64,000 bases of DNA, taken from assembly GCF_019097595.1 (NCBI RefSeq), contig NC_080718.1, positions 14,302,157-14,366,156 on the forward strand, given 5' to 3'. The translations under genes and the position numbers were made by a program. The notes under the pieces are model-generated. The model had not been told where the DNA came from, did no database searches, and saw nothing but the letters and a program-made list of their open reading frames with translations. This DNA is from Hemibagrus wyckioides (lineage: Eukaryota; Chordata; Actinopteri; Siluriformes; Bagridae). Positions 38,401 to 47,677 of this stretch are shown here, in pieces; position 1 is the stretch's first letter, and each line of letters starts with the position of its first letter.

Positions 38401-41400
38401 GTTAATATCATTAACTTTGTACCTTTGGCTCTTAGGAGAGATGACACAGGCTTTGCTGAAGAGTCCTCACATTTGGACACAATTGAAGAGCAGTCTATTG
38501 TTAGTGAAGTTTGCCATTTGAGCTCTATTTTTATTCTAGACCTCTGTACATTTTATTGGCCATTTAACAAACCTTTCTTTTTACACGTCTGTGTTTGTGT
38601 GTAGTCTGGCATGGCAGCAGTAGAGCCCAGCTCAGAGCATGGAGATAGCACTGCAGTGGATTCTGCCATGCCCATCTTTTCAGATATTCAGGAGAGTGGC
38701 TCTATGGAACTGGAGCCTTCAACATCTACCCAGTTTACCAAGGAGCCAGAGCAGGCTGCCACTCTTCCCATCATGCCTCATCATCACCTGCTGGAGGGAA
38801 CACTCACACGTAAACATGAGATGGAGGGACCTAATAAAAAAGCATCCAACAGGTAACAAAATTATAGCACACTGTCCTCAGTTGATGTTGTCTTCATGTC
38901 AAAGTCCTACTACATAACGTACCTTTTATTTCTATTTTCTTGTCTCAGGTCCTGGAATAGCATCTACTTTGTTTTAAAACCGGGCCAGCTTTCAGCCTAC
39001 AAGGATGCAAAGAGTTTTAGCCACAGTGTTACATACCATGGAGAAGACCCGCTGTCACTCATCAATGCTGTTTGTGAGGTTCTGACCAATTACAAGAAGA
39101 AGAAGCATGTGTTTAAACTGCGGTAAGCATGGCAAAATGCATTGTTTATTATCAAACCCAAGTGAAGGAAAAATTAGTAGCTCTGTCAGAGTGTTTTATG
39201 GCATAGTTAAGAAGCCAGGCTGAAACAGTGATTAGTTACTAATATTGAAAGAGTGCTATTAGTGTATATATTTACTTTCATTGATAGTAATATACTCACA
39301 CAGTAAGCCCATGCCTTGTCTTTTTAACTGTATCTAACTTCTATATTACATTTTGGATCATTCTAGTTGTAACATTCGGGCCAACCATCTGCACATTTCT
39401 GTCCTCTGCCAGATTGCTTGGCAAAACTTTCCTCATATATCTATTACAGTTCTGCCAAAGAAGTCACACAATGAACTGAAGTCTACATACCAAGAAATTG
39501 AAATGTTAACGGCAGAGTTTTTATTATTTTTGCCCAAGAGTTCAGGGGTTCTATTATGTTTCAGGATACACTCCCTTTTTTCTTTTTTTTTAGTATTTTG
39601 GAATTTAGCGTGAGGTAAAAAAAACAACAACCAAAAACCAAAAAACACTCAACCTTTTGAACTCAGTTGTTTCCAGCTTTGTGCATCAGTTACTATAGTT
39701 GAATGACTTCAGTGTCTTGAGATGTATTCTTTGAGACCTAACCAAACAGATTCTTTGTTTAGCCATCTGGAATGAAACATGAACCAATCCTCTGTTGTTT
39801 TCTGCATATTGTAGGCTTGGAGATGGAAGTGAATACCTGTTCCAGTGTAAAGATGAGGTCAGTTCTTTCCCAGAATGCATATTTAATACTAAAGTCAATT
39901 TTTACACCGCATGGCACAACGTCTCCACAATGCTTTTTATTTTATAGTTGATATACCATGCAAACATTCCGCAAATATCCACATAATGTTAAAGTAAGCT
40001 TGTGGTAACATATGTTGGTGCAGAAAACATTCTCCAAACATTTAGGATGTTAATCCATTTGGTGCATCAGAATCAGAGTGAAATTTACACCTTGGCTTCA
40101 TGTGGTATTTGGTTTGGTTTGTTTTCTCACTGCAAATAATAACATGTACTAAAAAACAACAATAAACAGTGTCCAATTGGTACATAGAATAATCTTATGT
40201 ATTATACACCGATCAGGCATAACATTATGAGCACTGCCAGGTGAAGTGAATAACACTGATTATCTCCTCATCATGGCACCTGTTAGTGGGTGGGATATAT
40301 TAGGTACCAAGTGAACATTTTGTCAGTTAATGTGTTAGAAGCAGGGAAAATGGGCAAGCATAAGGAGTTTGACGAAGGACCAAATTGTGATGGCTAGATG
40401 ACTGGATCAGAGCATCTCCAGGACTGCAGCTCTTGTGGGGTGTTCCTGGTCTGCAGTGGTCAGTATCTATCAAAAGTGGTCCAAAGAAGGAACAATGTTG
40501 AGCCAGTGACAGGGTCATGGGTGGCCCAGACTCACTGATGCACATGGGGAGTGAAAGCTGGCCCGTGTGATCTGATCCAGCAGACGATCCAACATACTGT
40601 TGCTGAAATTGCTGAAGAAGTTAATGCTGGTTCTGATAGAATGGTGTCAGAATACACAGTGCATGCATACACAGTGCAATAAACAGCAGATCAGGGCTGT
40701 TTTGGCAGCAAAAGGGGGGACCAACACAATCATAATGTCATAATGTTATGCCTGTATTATTAGCATTGCTGAATGTTCCTTGTCAATTATCATATAACCA
40801 TAAGAGAATGTTGTGTTTTGACGTTTGCAGATTGTTTTGGGAACATATTTGTTAGTCAAAATAGAAGATTCCTAGAACATTATACAGTGGTTCCCAAATA
40901 ATAACAAAAGGAGAACCTTACACTAACATGAGGGAAATGTTCTGTGGTTGCTGAGGTGTTCTCCACTACCATCACCATCACCATAATCAAAGCATCAACT
41001 GAGGGAATATCCAGTACCAGAAACATGTAGAATGTGTGTCAAAGCAAAACGGAACGTGTTTTATAGGCTTGTTGCGGCCCTATCGCTTACTAAAACTTTT
41101 TATGTTGGTTTTTCCTTCAATTTGGCACCAATTATGGATTGTTTAAATGGCTATACACTCCAAAATAAACAAAAAATATTGTGTTAAGTATGTGACAAAA
41201 AATGTGCTTGGCATGTGTTCAGTGCAAGTGTAGTGCTGTCAGTTTAAAAGCTGCTCTTGTCTGAAATATTAGAGTCATTTGTGATTTTCTTGTTCACATA
41301 TTACTTCCACAGGAAGAACTGAAGATCTGGACTACGGCCATAGAGAGAGCAACAGAGTATGAGACAGAGGAGCCAGTAGCAGGGCCTTCAGAACCTCGAG

Positions 41401-41501
41401 CCCAGAGTTTACCCCTTCCTTCATTTTCCACTTCCTCGGAAGTTCCCTCTGCCAAGAAGGAAAAAGAGAAGAGGTTTACTTTATTTACCAAAAAGAAGTG
41501 A
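20348..41501 (+). CDS. sptb: Beta-I spectrin (erythroid-type beta spectrin), complete
   Basis: Coding exons: 20348-20495, 25661-25812, 25932-26105, 26732-26838, 26921-27001, 27105-27220, 27301-27413, 27489-27676, 27806-27923, 28054-28212, 28323-28625, 28774-28924, 29127-29997, 30203-30340, 30455-31214, 31315-31517, 32159-32249, 32368-32514, 32636-32905, 34690-34914, 34995-35084, 35185-35469, 35620-35750, 35828-36032, 36230-36453, 36646-36796, 37235-37479, 37568-37706, 37791-37875, 38003-38199, 38284-38357, 38436-38499, 38605-38852, 38949-39122, 39815-39857, 41313-41501. They sum to 7,059 nt with no frame break (2,352 residues). Domains: two CH domains (about residues 54-280), spectrin repeats (about 300-2080), a variable linker, PH (about 2196-2307), KEKRF..KKK tail. 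Beta-I over other beta spectrins: [40 protein letters not shown] and MTST..N-terminus with YSRIN. Spectrin dimers cross-link actin under the plasma membrane and bind ankyrin and protein 4.1. The zebrafish orthologue is an anaemia locus. The start codon is the first ATG in exon 2 (gcagccATGa) and begins the family-typical N-terminus. Confidence 0.93.
20861..20900. repeat. (CA)n microsatellite
   Basis: About 19 CA units with one CTCA interruption in sptb intron 2. Confidence 0.95.
21032..21170 (+). repeat. (TTTA)n-(TTCA)n tract with head of a dispersed repeat
   Basis: About 7 ATTT units pass into about 13 ATTC units, followed by cttaactaactgatttattc..ggtcttggtgga. The same arrangement begins a common fish dispersed repeat, a longer decayed copy of which is at 34245-34530. 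Confidence 0.75.
22019..22241 (+). promoter_or_regulatory. sptb: candidate promoter/5' leader of the alternative sptb first exon
   Basis: Upstream of the alternative exon lie a palindromic CRE/AP-1-like TGACATCA (22019-22026), a GGGA repeat and a GAGGAG tract (22117-22165). An in-frame TGA at 22203 closes the frame upstream of the first ATG, so this part cannot be coding in that frame. The promoter role is inference; no TATA box is clear. Confidence 0.3.
22242..22758 (+). CDS. sptb: sptb alternative first coding exon (Ser-rich N-terminus)
   Basis: An open frame with ATGs at 22242, 22245 and 22272 (the last in gcaccATGc) ends at cttcaag|gtaaag. It encodes 162-172 residues rich in Ser, Thr, Pro, Arg and Lys, with Ser runs of 12 and 8, and closes with [10 protein letters not shown] plus one base. 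Splicing to 25661 gives [16 protein letters not shown] in frame, the same phase as exon 2. Human SPTBN1 has an alternative N-terminus that ends LEGRFKQLQ directly before DEREAVQKK, so the junction is conserved with a known paralogue isoform. The isoform would be about 2,465-2,475 residues and would replace the 49-residue standard N-terminus. Its expression is not shown by sequence alone. Confidence 0.75.
25148..25219. repeat. (CT)n-rich microsatellite
   Basis: Interrupted TCTC and CACTCT units with a C run before them, in sptb intron 2. Confidence 0.9.
25661..27413 (+). CDS. sptb: sptb actin-binding region: tandem CH domains
   Basis: Seven exons (25661-25812 to 27301-27413) encode residues about 50-297. 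Seen: [20 protein letters not shown] and [20 protein letters not shown] of CH1, [20 protein letters not shown] at its end, then [40 protein letters not shown] and [20 protein letters not shown] of CH2. These are standard actin-binding signatures. A substitution typical of this copy is Ile where most family members have His (VNSILARV for VNSHLARV). Confidence 0.93.
27489..38357 (+). CDS. sptb: sptb spectrin-repeat rod
   Basis: Exons from 27489 to 38357 encode residues about 298-2114: triple-helical spectrin repeats with the periodic W and the family-typical LLKKH-like motifs. Two large exons stand out, 29127-29997 (871 bp) and 30455-31214 (760 bp). Residues encoded by 35185-36032 (for example [19 protein letters not shown]) lie in the region where beta spectrins bind ankyrin. 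The last, partial repeat ([31 protein letters not shown], 37791-38199) corresponds to the self-association site for the alpha subunit. No repeat is missing by comparison with the family order as I remember it. Confidence 0.88.
33078..33131 (+). repeat. repeat tail fragment
   Basis: The words ctgtaaagccgcttt and aaattgaaatgaattgaa match the usual end of a common fish dispersed repeat. Only the tail is evident. Confidence 0.4.
34245..34530 (+). repeat. dispersed fish repeat, decayed
   Basis: Ordered words: ttatttattcagtaattcat, cctggtcatgggcacagtgga, tacacacactgatttacac, agccaatccatcc, gaggtagaaggaaacc, ggagaacttg and gctcaggatcaaacc. This is the order of a very common teleost dispersed repeat. 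A shorter head of the same family lies at 21032-21170. It has no coding capacity. Confidence 0.65.
36915..37230 (+). mobile_element. non-LTR-like retroelement tail ending in (CCTTA)n
   Basis: AT-rich sequence ending cactgacaataaaata and three tandem ccttac units resembles the polyadenylation-like 3' end of a fish LINE or derived element. It abuts the acceptor of the sptb exon at 37235. No target-site duplication was established, and the family is uncertain. Confidence 0.5.
38605..41501 (+). CDS. sptb: sptb variable linker and PH domain exons
   Basis: Exons 38605-38852, 38949-39122, 39815-39857 and 41313-41501 encode the acidic variable linker, then the PH domain ([72 protein letters not shown]) and a short tail ending [11 protein letters not shown] domains of beta spectrins bind inositol lipids and are found in the long (sigma-2-like) C-terminal isoform. 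The tail is the usual end of long beta spectrins. Confidence 0.92.
39858..41312 (+). other. sptb: sptb intron 36 with a Tc1-like insertion
   Basis: A 1.45-kb intron between gatgag|gtcagt and ttccacag|gaagaa. The middle is a Tc1-like element (40205-40757). The flanks contain words such as gaacatatttgtta and aacattctccaaacattta that look repetitive but could not be assigned. Confidence 0.65.
40205..40757 (+). mobile_element. Tc1-like element, internally deleted, HTH part retained
   Basis: The left end carries gatcaggcataacattatga and the right end carries cataatgttatgcctg in inverted orientation. The plus strand encodes a broken helix-turn-helix segment ([20 protein letters not shown]) after a start region, then jumps to the 3' end. 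Stop codons and frameshifts are present, so it is not active. A second copy of the family is at 54065-54584. Confidence 0.75.
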
Positions 41502-43060
41502 GAGGGACCCTTACATGTCAGGACCTCAAAGAGAGCAAGCAAAGAGGACACAGTGGGTTGGTGAAGAAATGAACTGATTTATATTAACATGCTACATGCA
41601 TTTGTTTCTTCCTTTTTTTTTCTTTTTTTTTTTACATTATGTTAATTTTTAGTATTAAAAATTACACTCGTGCCTGTATGTATGCCAGTGAAATGTTGCT
41701 ATGGTCCACTTGTTTGCTTTGTTGTTTTACTTTTCCCCCCTTAAACCTACCAGATTCACATTCAGACAAAAGCACAGGAATGCTGTTTTCACACTCAACC
41801 AAAGATACTTTTTTTCATTACTTGTTCTTCTTTTGGGCATGCTTTCTTAATATTATATCGTAGATTTATAATCACATGTTAAAGCATTTTCTCAATTTGC
41901 CATACTTCTCAAAATGGTTGCAAAATGTGATACTGTGCTCTTTGTGTTGGAGCTTGTACAATGTACAATTTACAATTTACAATTGGATTTTACAGAGTTT
42001 GTTGTAATTGCCAATTAGCCATACAGAGGTTTACTCAGGAGCTTTAGTTTATACACTGTACACTACTGTATAGAATTAATACAAGTGCAGTAAGCACAGT
42101 GGTCAACAAACTTTTTTAATGTTCATCTTTAGTTATTTTCCCCCCATGGAATTAGGATTAACTTTCTGCAGTATCCTAAGATGGTACCTTCCTAGACAAT
42201 ACATGATAGCAAGTGTACTAAGAATTGTCCAAAACCTCTAATATGCATAATGTTATTTTTTTTTCTAATGCATGAATGTTTGTGTTTATTTAATATGGTG
42301 CTACATGACACAGCGATCACTGGCTCTTTACTGACTAATCAAAATTTATAGTGGCTATCAGAAGCATGCATCATGTCTCTTGTTTTAATCATTATCACAT
42401 TAATACCATGTTTTCTAAAGACTTGAGAATATGATGTTGGGTCAGTGATGTTTAAAGCAATCATTCAATTTCAGAATGTATATGGAAAGAATGTGCGACA
42501 CCAATTTGAATGTAACATACAATAGGAGGTGAAGCTCAAACCATAGGAGAGGACAAGGAGACAGTAAAGACTGGTATTTAGTAATTTGTTGGGGGAAAAG
42601 GTATAAAGTTATATGTTTATGCATAAATAATACATAATCACATCTGATTGGTTTTAAATGTCTCTTTTTACATGTACCTCTGAATGCAGTATTACTTTGT
42701 TGTTTTCTTTGCTCTAACACACCTGATCCAACTAATCAGAAGATCTTTTCTGAGCTGATGAGGGTGTGTAAGGGCAAAGGTATCACTGTGGTAGTAAATA
42801 ATACCTTAGTGTAATGTGAACCTTCAATACAGTATCTCATACCTCATCTGGCTAGTTTAGTTTCTGCATATTCTTGATTGTTGTTTTTAATTCTGGGGAA
42901 ACTGAACAGCAAACCTTGTCGTTCAAAATAAACTTTTCAAACATTAGAGTACAAGAAGATATATTGTTTAAACCATATCATTGTCATTCAATGATGTACC
43001 TTTTGTGCTTTTACTTCGTTCCTGTTATATGGCAACTGTAGGTACAATAAATGTAAGGCT
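41502..43060 (+). other. sptb: sptb 3' untranslated region, end uncertain
   Basis: Noncoding, AT-rich, without recognisable repeats. Polyadenylation signals AATAAA occur at 42927-42932 and 43046-43051, either of which could end the transcript. The boundary is a guess. Confidence 0.45.
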
Positions 43061-43404
43061 GGCTATGAAAAGAGCTATGAAAACTGGCAAAAGCTACGTA
43101 ATTGATGGATTCTTAGACACAGTAAATGTGAACATGCAGTACGGAATCTCAATAATGGTTTAATTCATGGATACTTTCCTTTAAATTACACTCAGAAAAA
43201 GTACTAGACTATAAATGTAATTGTTGCTGGCTTATCTTGCATAACTTTAACATTTATCCATTGTGTGGAAACATGGACAAAAAGATTTAAAGTACATAAA
43301 TATACTGTAATGACCTTTTGACATAAAATATGTAATTAAAATGTACACTAAATGCACATTTCTAGGGAAAGATACAGGATAAAGGTATGAAGGCACTACT
43401 ACTT

Positions 43405-43638
43405 GGGGACAGTGGTAGCTCAAGTGGTTAAGGTTCTGGGTTGCTGACTGGAAGATCAGGGTTCAAGCACTGCCAAGCTGCCACCGTAACCCGCAAGGCC
43501 CCGAACCCACTCTGCTCCAGGGGTGCTACATCATGGCTGACCCTGTGCTCTGACCCCAACCCTCAAGGATGGAATATGTGAAGAAAGAATTTCACTGTAC
43601 AGTAATGTATATGTGACAAATAAAGACAACTTAACTTT
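43405..43638 (+). mobile_element. tRNA-derived SINE, plus strand
   Basis: The head shows a pol III box A-like ggtagctcaagtggtta (43413-43429) and a box B-like gggttcaagcactgcc, then a tRNA-unrelated body (catggctgaccctgtgctctg, aagaaagaatttcactgtac) and a short 3' end, tgacaaataaagacaactt. The same sequence, about 80% or more similar by eye, occurs in reverse at 50971-51194. Such SINEs are common in otophysan fishes. It lies between sptb and ccdc88c. Confidence 0.8.
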
Positions 43639-44557
43639 TCCAAACAATTTCCTGATGCTAAATGTATGACACTAATCAACTGTACAAATGGTACCACTTA
43701 TTACTCTCTTTTCTCTGAGAGTGTAGGTTTCATTTCACAAGGTGTATGGATTGCTCCATGCAGGTAAAGTTTACTTCATGGTTTAATTCATTTTATTCAG
43801 CTGTGAGACATAGCAGAGGCTAGCAGAGGGTGCTATTGAGCTAAAGGCAATTGAGTAACCTGCCACACCATTTAGCCTGTTAGTTACGTCATTTTGGAAT
43901 TAATCCCGCCTTCCTTTGCCATTCATTGGTTATGTCTCTCAATTCGGAGGCGGTGACTTATTTATGATTGGCTCTTTGGGGTGTCATTGTGCCTCACTAT
44001 TCATGCTTAGCACAGGTTGAATGCTCGGCAACAAAGTAACGCAAGTGAAGCGTGTGGGCAGGAGGTGAACTTTATTCGTTTACAGCATTGCAGGCCACAA
44101 CTTTTTTTCTCCCCCTTTAATGTTAGTTTCCGCGTTTGGATTGTGTATCAGGACGTATAGGCATACGATTTCTTTTCTTTCTGGCTTTTTTAAAGAAGTT
44201 TTTATGATCTGCTCGGCTGTGTACTATAGTACGCTTCACTTTGTTCGGGACCCTCGCTTATTGATCATGTCTCAGGAGGAAATGGTGCCGTGAATGTTTA
44301 TCAAGCCGCATCCAACAGTTCCTGGAAAGTACCGTGGTGTTTTATTTCTACACGATTTTTTGGGGGGGGGTGGAGGAAGCATCTTGGCACGTGAAGGAGA
44401 AAAATGGTTCTCGTGTTTAAGTTCGGTTTCACTTTGCGCATCACGGTAATATCGTGCACTGGGGATCGGCGTGGTGTTTAGGACATGTTGGAGTGAACTG
44501 ACTTGTACAAACGTTTTTTTGTTTGTTTGTTTTTGGAAGTTATTGCTGTTTCTCAAA
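43639..44557 (+). promoter_or_regulatory. ccdc88c: ccdc88c promoter region and 5' leader
   Basis: Upstream of the ccdc88c start the sequence has two inverted CCAAT boxes (ATTGG at 43925-43929 and 43967-43971). A transcription start between about 44000 and 44200 is plausible but not seen. The leader then contains at least one upstream reading frame. No exon of another gene is visible. Confidence 0.4.
44204..44293 (+). other. upstream ORF in ccdc88c 5' leader (29 codons plus stop)
   Basis: ATG at 44204 opens MICSAVYYSTLHFVRDPRLL and ends at TGA 44291-44293. It precedes the main ATG at 44558 on the same strand and would be in the mRNA only if the transcription start is upstream of it. Whether it is translated cannot be told. 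Confidence 0.3.
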
Positions 44558-47500
44558 ATGGATGTAACTGTGTCTGAGCTGATGGCCAACTTTATGGAGT
44601 CCCCGCTGGTGGTTTGGGTAAGTAAAGAAAGAGGGTGGATGATGAAGGAAGACACGGCACCTGCTGCTGGGTGTGTTATTTTGAATATAGACCTTTGTAT
44701 TGCACTGCGTTTTAGTGTTACTGCAGGTAGGTAATGCAACAACAGACACCATGACCAATAAACCTCTGCCTGATGAACTAAATGGCTCATTTTAGCTCTT
44801 ATTTATATTTTCATATAAAACCTTTTCTTTTTGCATTCTTGCAATTTTTTTACACTGTTACCCATCCAGAAAAATCAGTTGAACATCAAATTTGCACATG
44901 CTTTGTAGACCCATGTTATTTTTCACGAATTGTGCTGCAAGTTTTTGTGTTTTTCCCCCCCTAACACCGTTAGTTATTTGTAACATTACAGGAGATTTTC
45001 AAACAAGGATTATTTTATTTTCACACGTGATCACAGGTTATTTGTGATCTGTGCGCGAGCGCAGAAAATTCACCTTCACAGGTTTTCTTTCCTTGTGATC
45101 CCATACAGTATTAATGAAATATCACGTGTGTGATTTTATTTTATCTTTAATTGTTACAGGTACACTGCTTTTGGATTCTTTTACAATGTGTATAATTCAC
45201 CTAAAAAAAAAAAAAAAACTTTTTGTTAACAACAGTGCTGGGTATTTTGTTTGTGCCTATGGAGGAGGCTTAAAGCTTCTATGTTGAATCCTACAGCAGC
45301 CTGGTCTTGTAACACACTCTTGGGGGGTGGGGGGAGGAGGGGAAGCATACTAAACTGGACCATTTCTTGTTACTGGTCTTTAGTTGTTATATTTAGTATG
45401 TATATTTCTGCTCGAAAGATGCATGTACTGTCTGTAGTGCACGTTTGGTATGTTTCTTTTACCTCGAAAGGTTTAACTCTAAAAAGAAAATTGAATTTTT
45501 TTTTGTTTTTTTTTTAAATTACACCATACCCAGATTTCAAGGTGAAATGTGCACATTAAATGGACAAAATATAAGAAGTACCACCCAAGTGATGAGAAAA
45601 GGTACTTTTAGTACCTAAGAGTACTGAAAGTGAAAGTCTTTGCTACCCTGAAGAAAACCCCAGTCCTAATGTTACGCAAAACTGAGCTGTTGCATGTAGA
45701 GCATGGTGTCTGTGTGTTAATGGGAGGTGGTCACACTTGATGAAAGCATCTGCTATAACCTGCCGGAACTTCCCACGACCCTTACATCGTGGCACTGCAT
45801 CCTGTTTGGCTGCCTCTCCTACTGCTTTCTCTTTTCAGTCTCCCGCCATTATGTCTCACATAACAGCAAACTAGTTTACACAAGGCCTCAGTCAAAAATA
45901 AGTAAATAAATAAAGAATGAAAGTGCTGCTCTGTTTGGTGGAGTTGATCGACAGCAGTAGAGCATATCATATTTGCTCTTATGCTTTCACTCTGCTGCTG
46001 TAGCTGTAGTTAAGTTCTGTTCTCTCTACAGGTGAAGACCTTTGGGCCGCTGGCTTCCAACGCCGAAGACAAGCTCTCTATGTTCATGGAGTTAGTGGAC
46101 GGGGTCTTCCTTCATAAGATCATGACCCACATGTGAGTGAGCCCTAACTGCAGTACATATAAATGTGTTCGTGTTTGTGTAGTTGAATCTTGCAGCTGTC
46201 ATGCGGCTTGAAACCACATCCTATCTCTGCTGTCTGATCAGACTGGGTACTGACACGATTTCTGCCTCTATGCTTCATTACTCACAATCAGTGTGTAATT
46301 ACAACACCGTCTAGTGACAGTGAGCTGCTTTAATAAAATCGGTTAAGGAATGATGCTGAAGGATGTTTGCCGCCTTTTTAACTGAAAATGACACGTTGGT
46401 AGTTTCAGTCTGTTCTGCTGTAACCTCAGAGGATTGCAGGTGACTTTCTTGCTTCCTGTTCGGAGAGCATTACATTTTTGATGATGATGAATTCCTGCTG
46501 CAGAAGAGCCTCTGAGGCTTTGCTAGGTTATGATGCCTCCTGTATTATACTGCAGTGGTGTTGAAATGTAAAACCACACTTCACACTCCTGTCTCTTGAA
46601 TGTCTGGTATTCCAGAAAGGGAGTTTTTGGCACAAGGACAACGTGGTGCAATTCTGTAGACAGCTAAGAATAATTTCAGTAAATTGAAGCACCTCTTAAA
46701 CTGAACACAGTTCAAAGTACACTCAAGGATTTTCATGTCAAACACCTCTTTATAGTCATCCAAATTAATGTACATAAGGAACATGGTTTCAGTCGTGTAG
46801 CTGGTATTCGTTCTGCATGTTGTGAGTTTGCTGCTCTCTCTTCAGTGTTGCTCTGCCCTCACTCAGTGTTTGTGTCTTTGTGCTTTTCCCAGCTGTGCTA
46901 ACTGAAGCGTCCCTGCATGACCCTGCCCCCTCCCTCCCATCTCCTTTTACCCTCTGTCCATTAAGCTTGCCCAGTCCTTTCGGTTATTAATGAATATGAC
47001 CATTGCTCCTCAGACAAAGAAAATATTTTGCTCATAATAGGGGGTTTGTTGTCACTGGGGCAGTTCAGATCAGGGCATGACGTGTGCTTGGGTCTCCACG
47101 CTGACTGCCCCATTCAAGATATTGTGCCATGTGTTGTATAAATCATGCACGAGTCTTGCTTCTTGCTGTATTAATGAGATGCACTAGACAGACCGGTTGA
47201 ATCCTTGTGTGTTTGGAAACCAACCACAATGAAAGTTTCAGTTGTTTTGTCTGAAAAACGGTTCAAATAATGAAACCAATTTATTTTCTCATCTAGTTTT
47301 TCTGATTGTTCACCATGTTGTTGGTTCTAATTGATGGCAGATTTAGTGTTTGTAGATGCTTATTTCTGTTTTATTTGAATGTTTTCATTCCAGGCTTAGT
47401 CATTGCCAGTGAAATGTGAACACATTAGCAGTGCAGCGTTACATTAGCCTCTCTTTCTCTCTTGTTCTTTGCCAAGAGATTTTCCTTCTTATTCTGTGTG

Positions 47501-47605
47501 TATTAAAACACTGCTTATTAGTTTGTATTTACATCTGTCTCTCTCTCTCTTTTTTTTCTTTCTCTTGGTGTCTCTCTCTCTCTCTCTCTCTCTCTTTTAT
47601 ATTTA

Positions 47606-47677
<72 letters not shown>

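Noticed and set aside
43410..43460. Possible tRNA gene from box A/B-like motifs
   Set aside because: No cloverleaf can be closed, and the sequence continues into a SINE body; a second copy exists at 50971-51194.
44471..44557. In-frame upstream extension of the ccdc88c start
   Set aside because: The frame is open but has no ATG upstream of 44558, and the family N-terminus begins exactly at MDVTVSEL.
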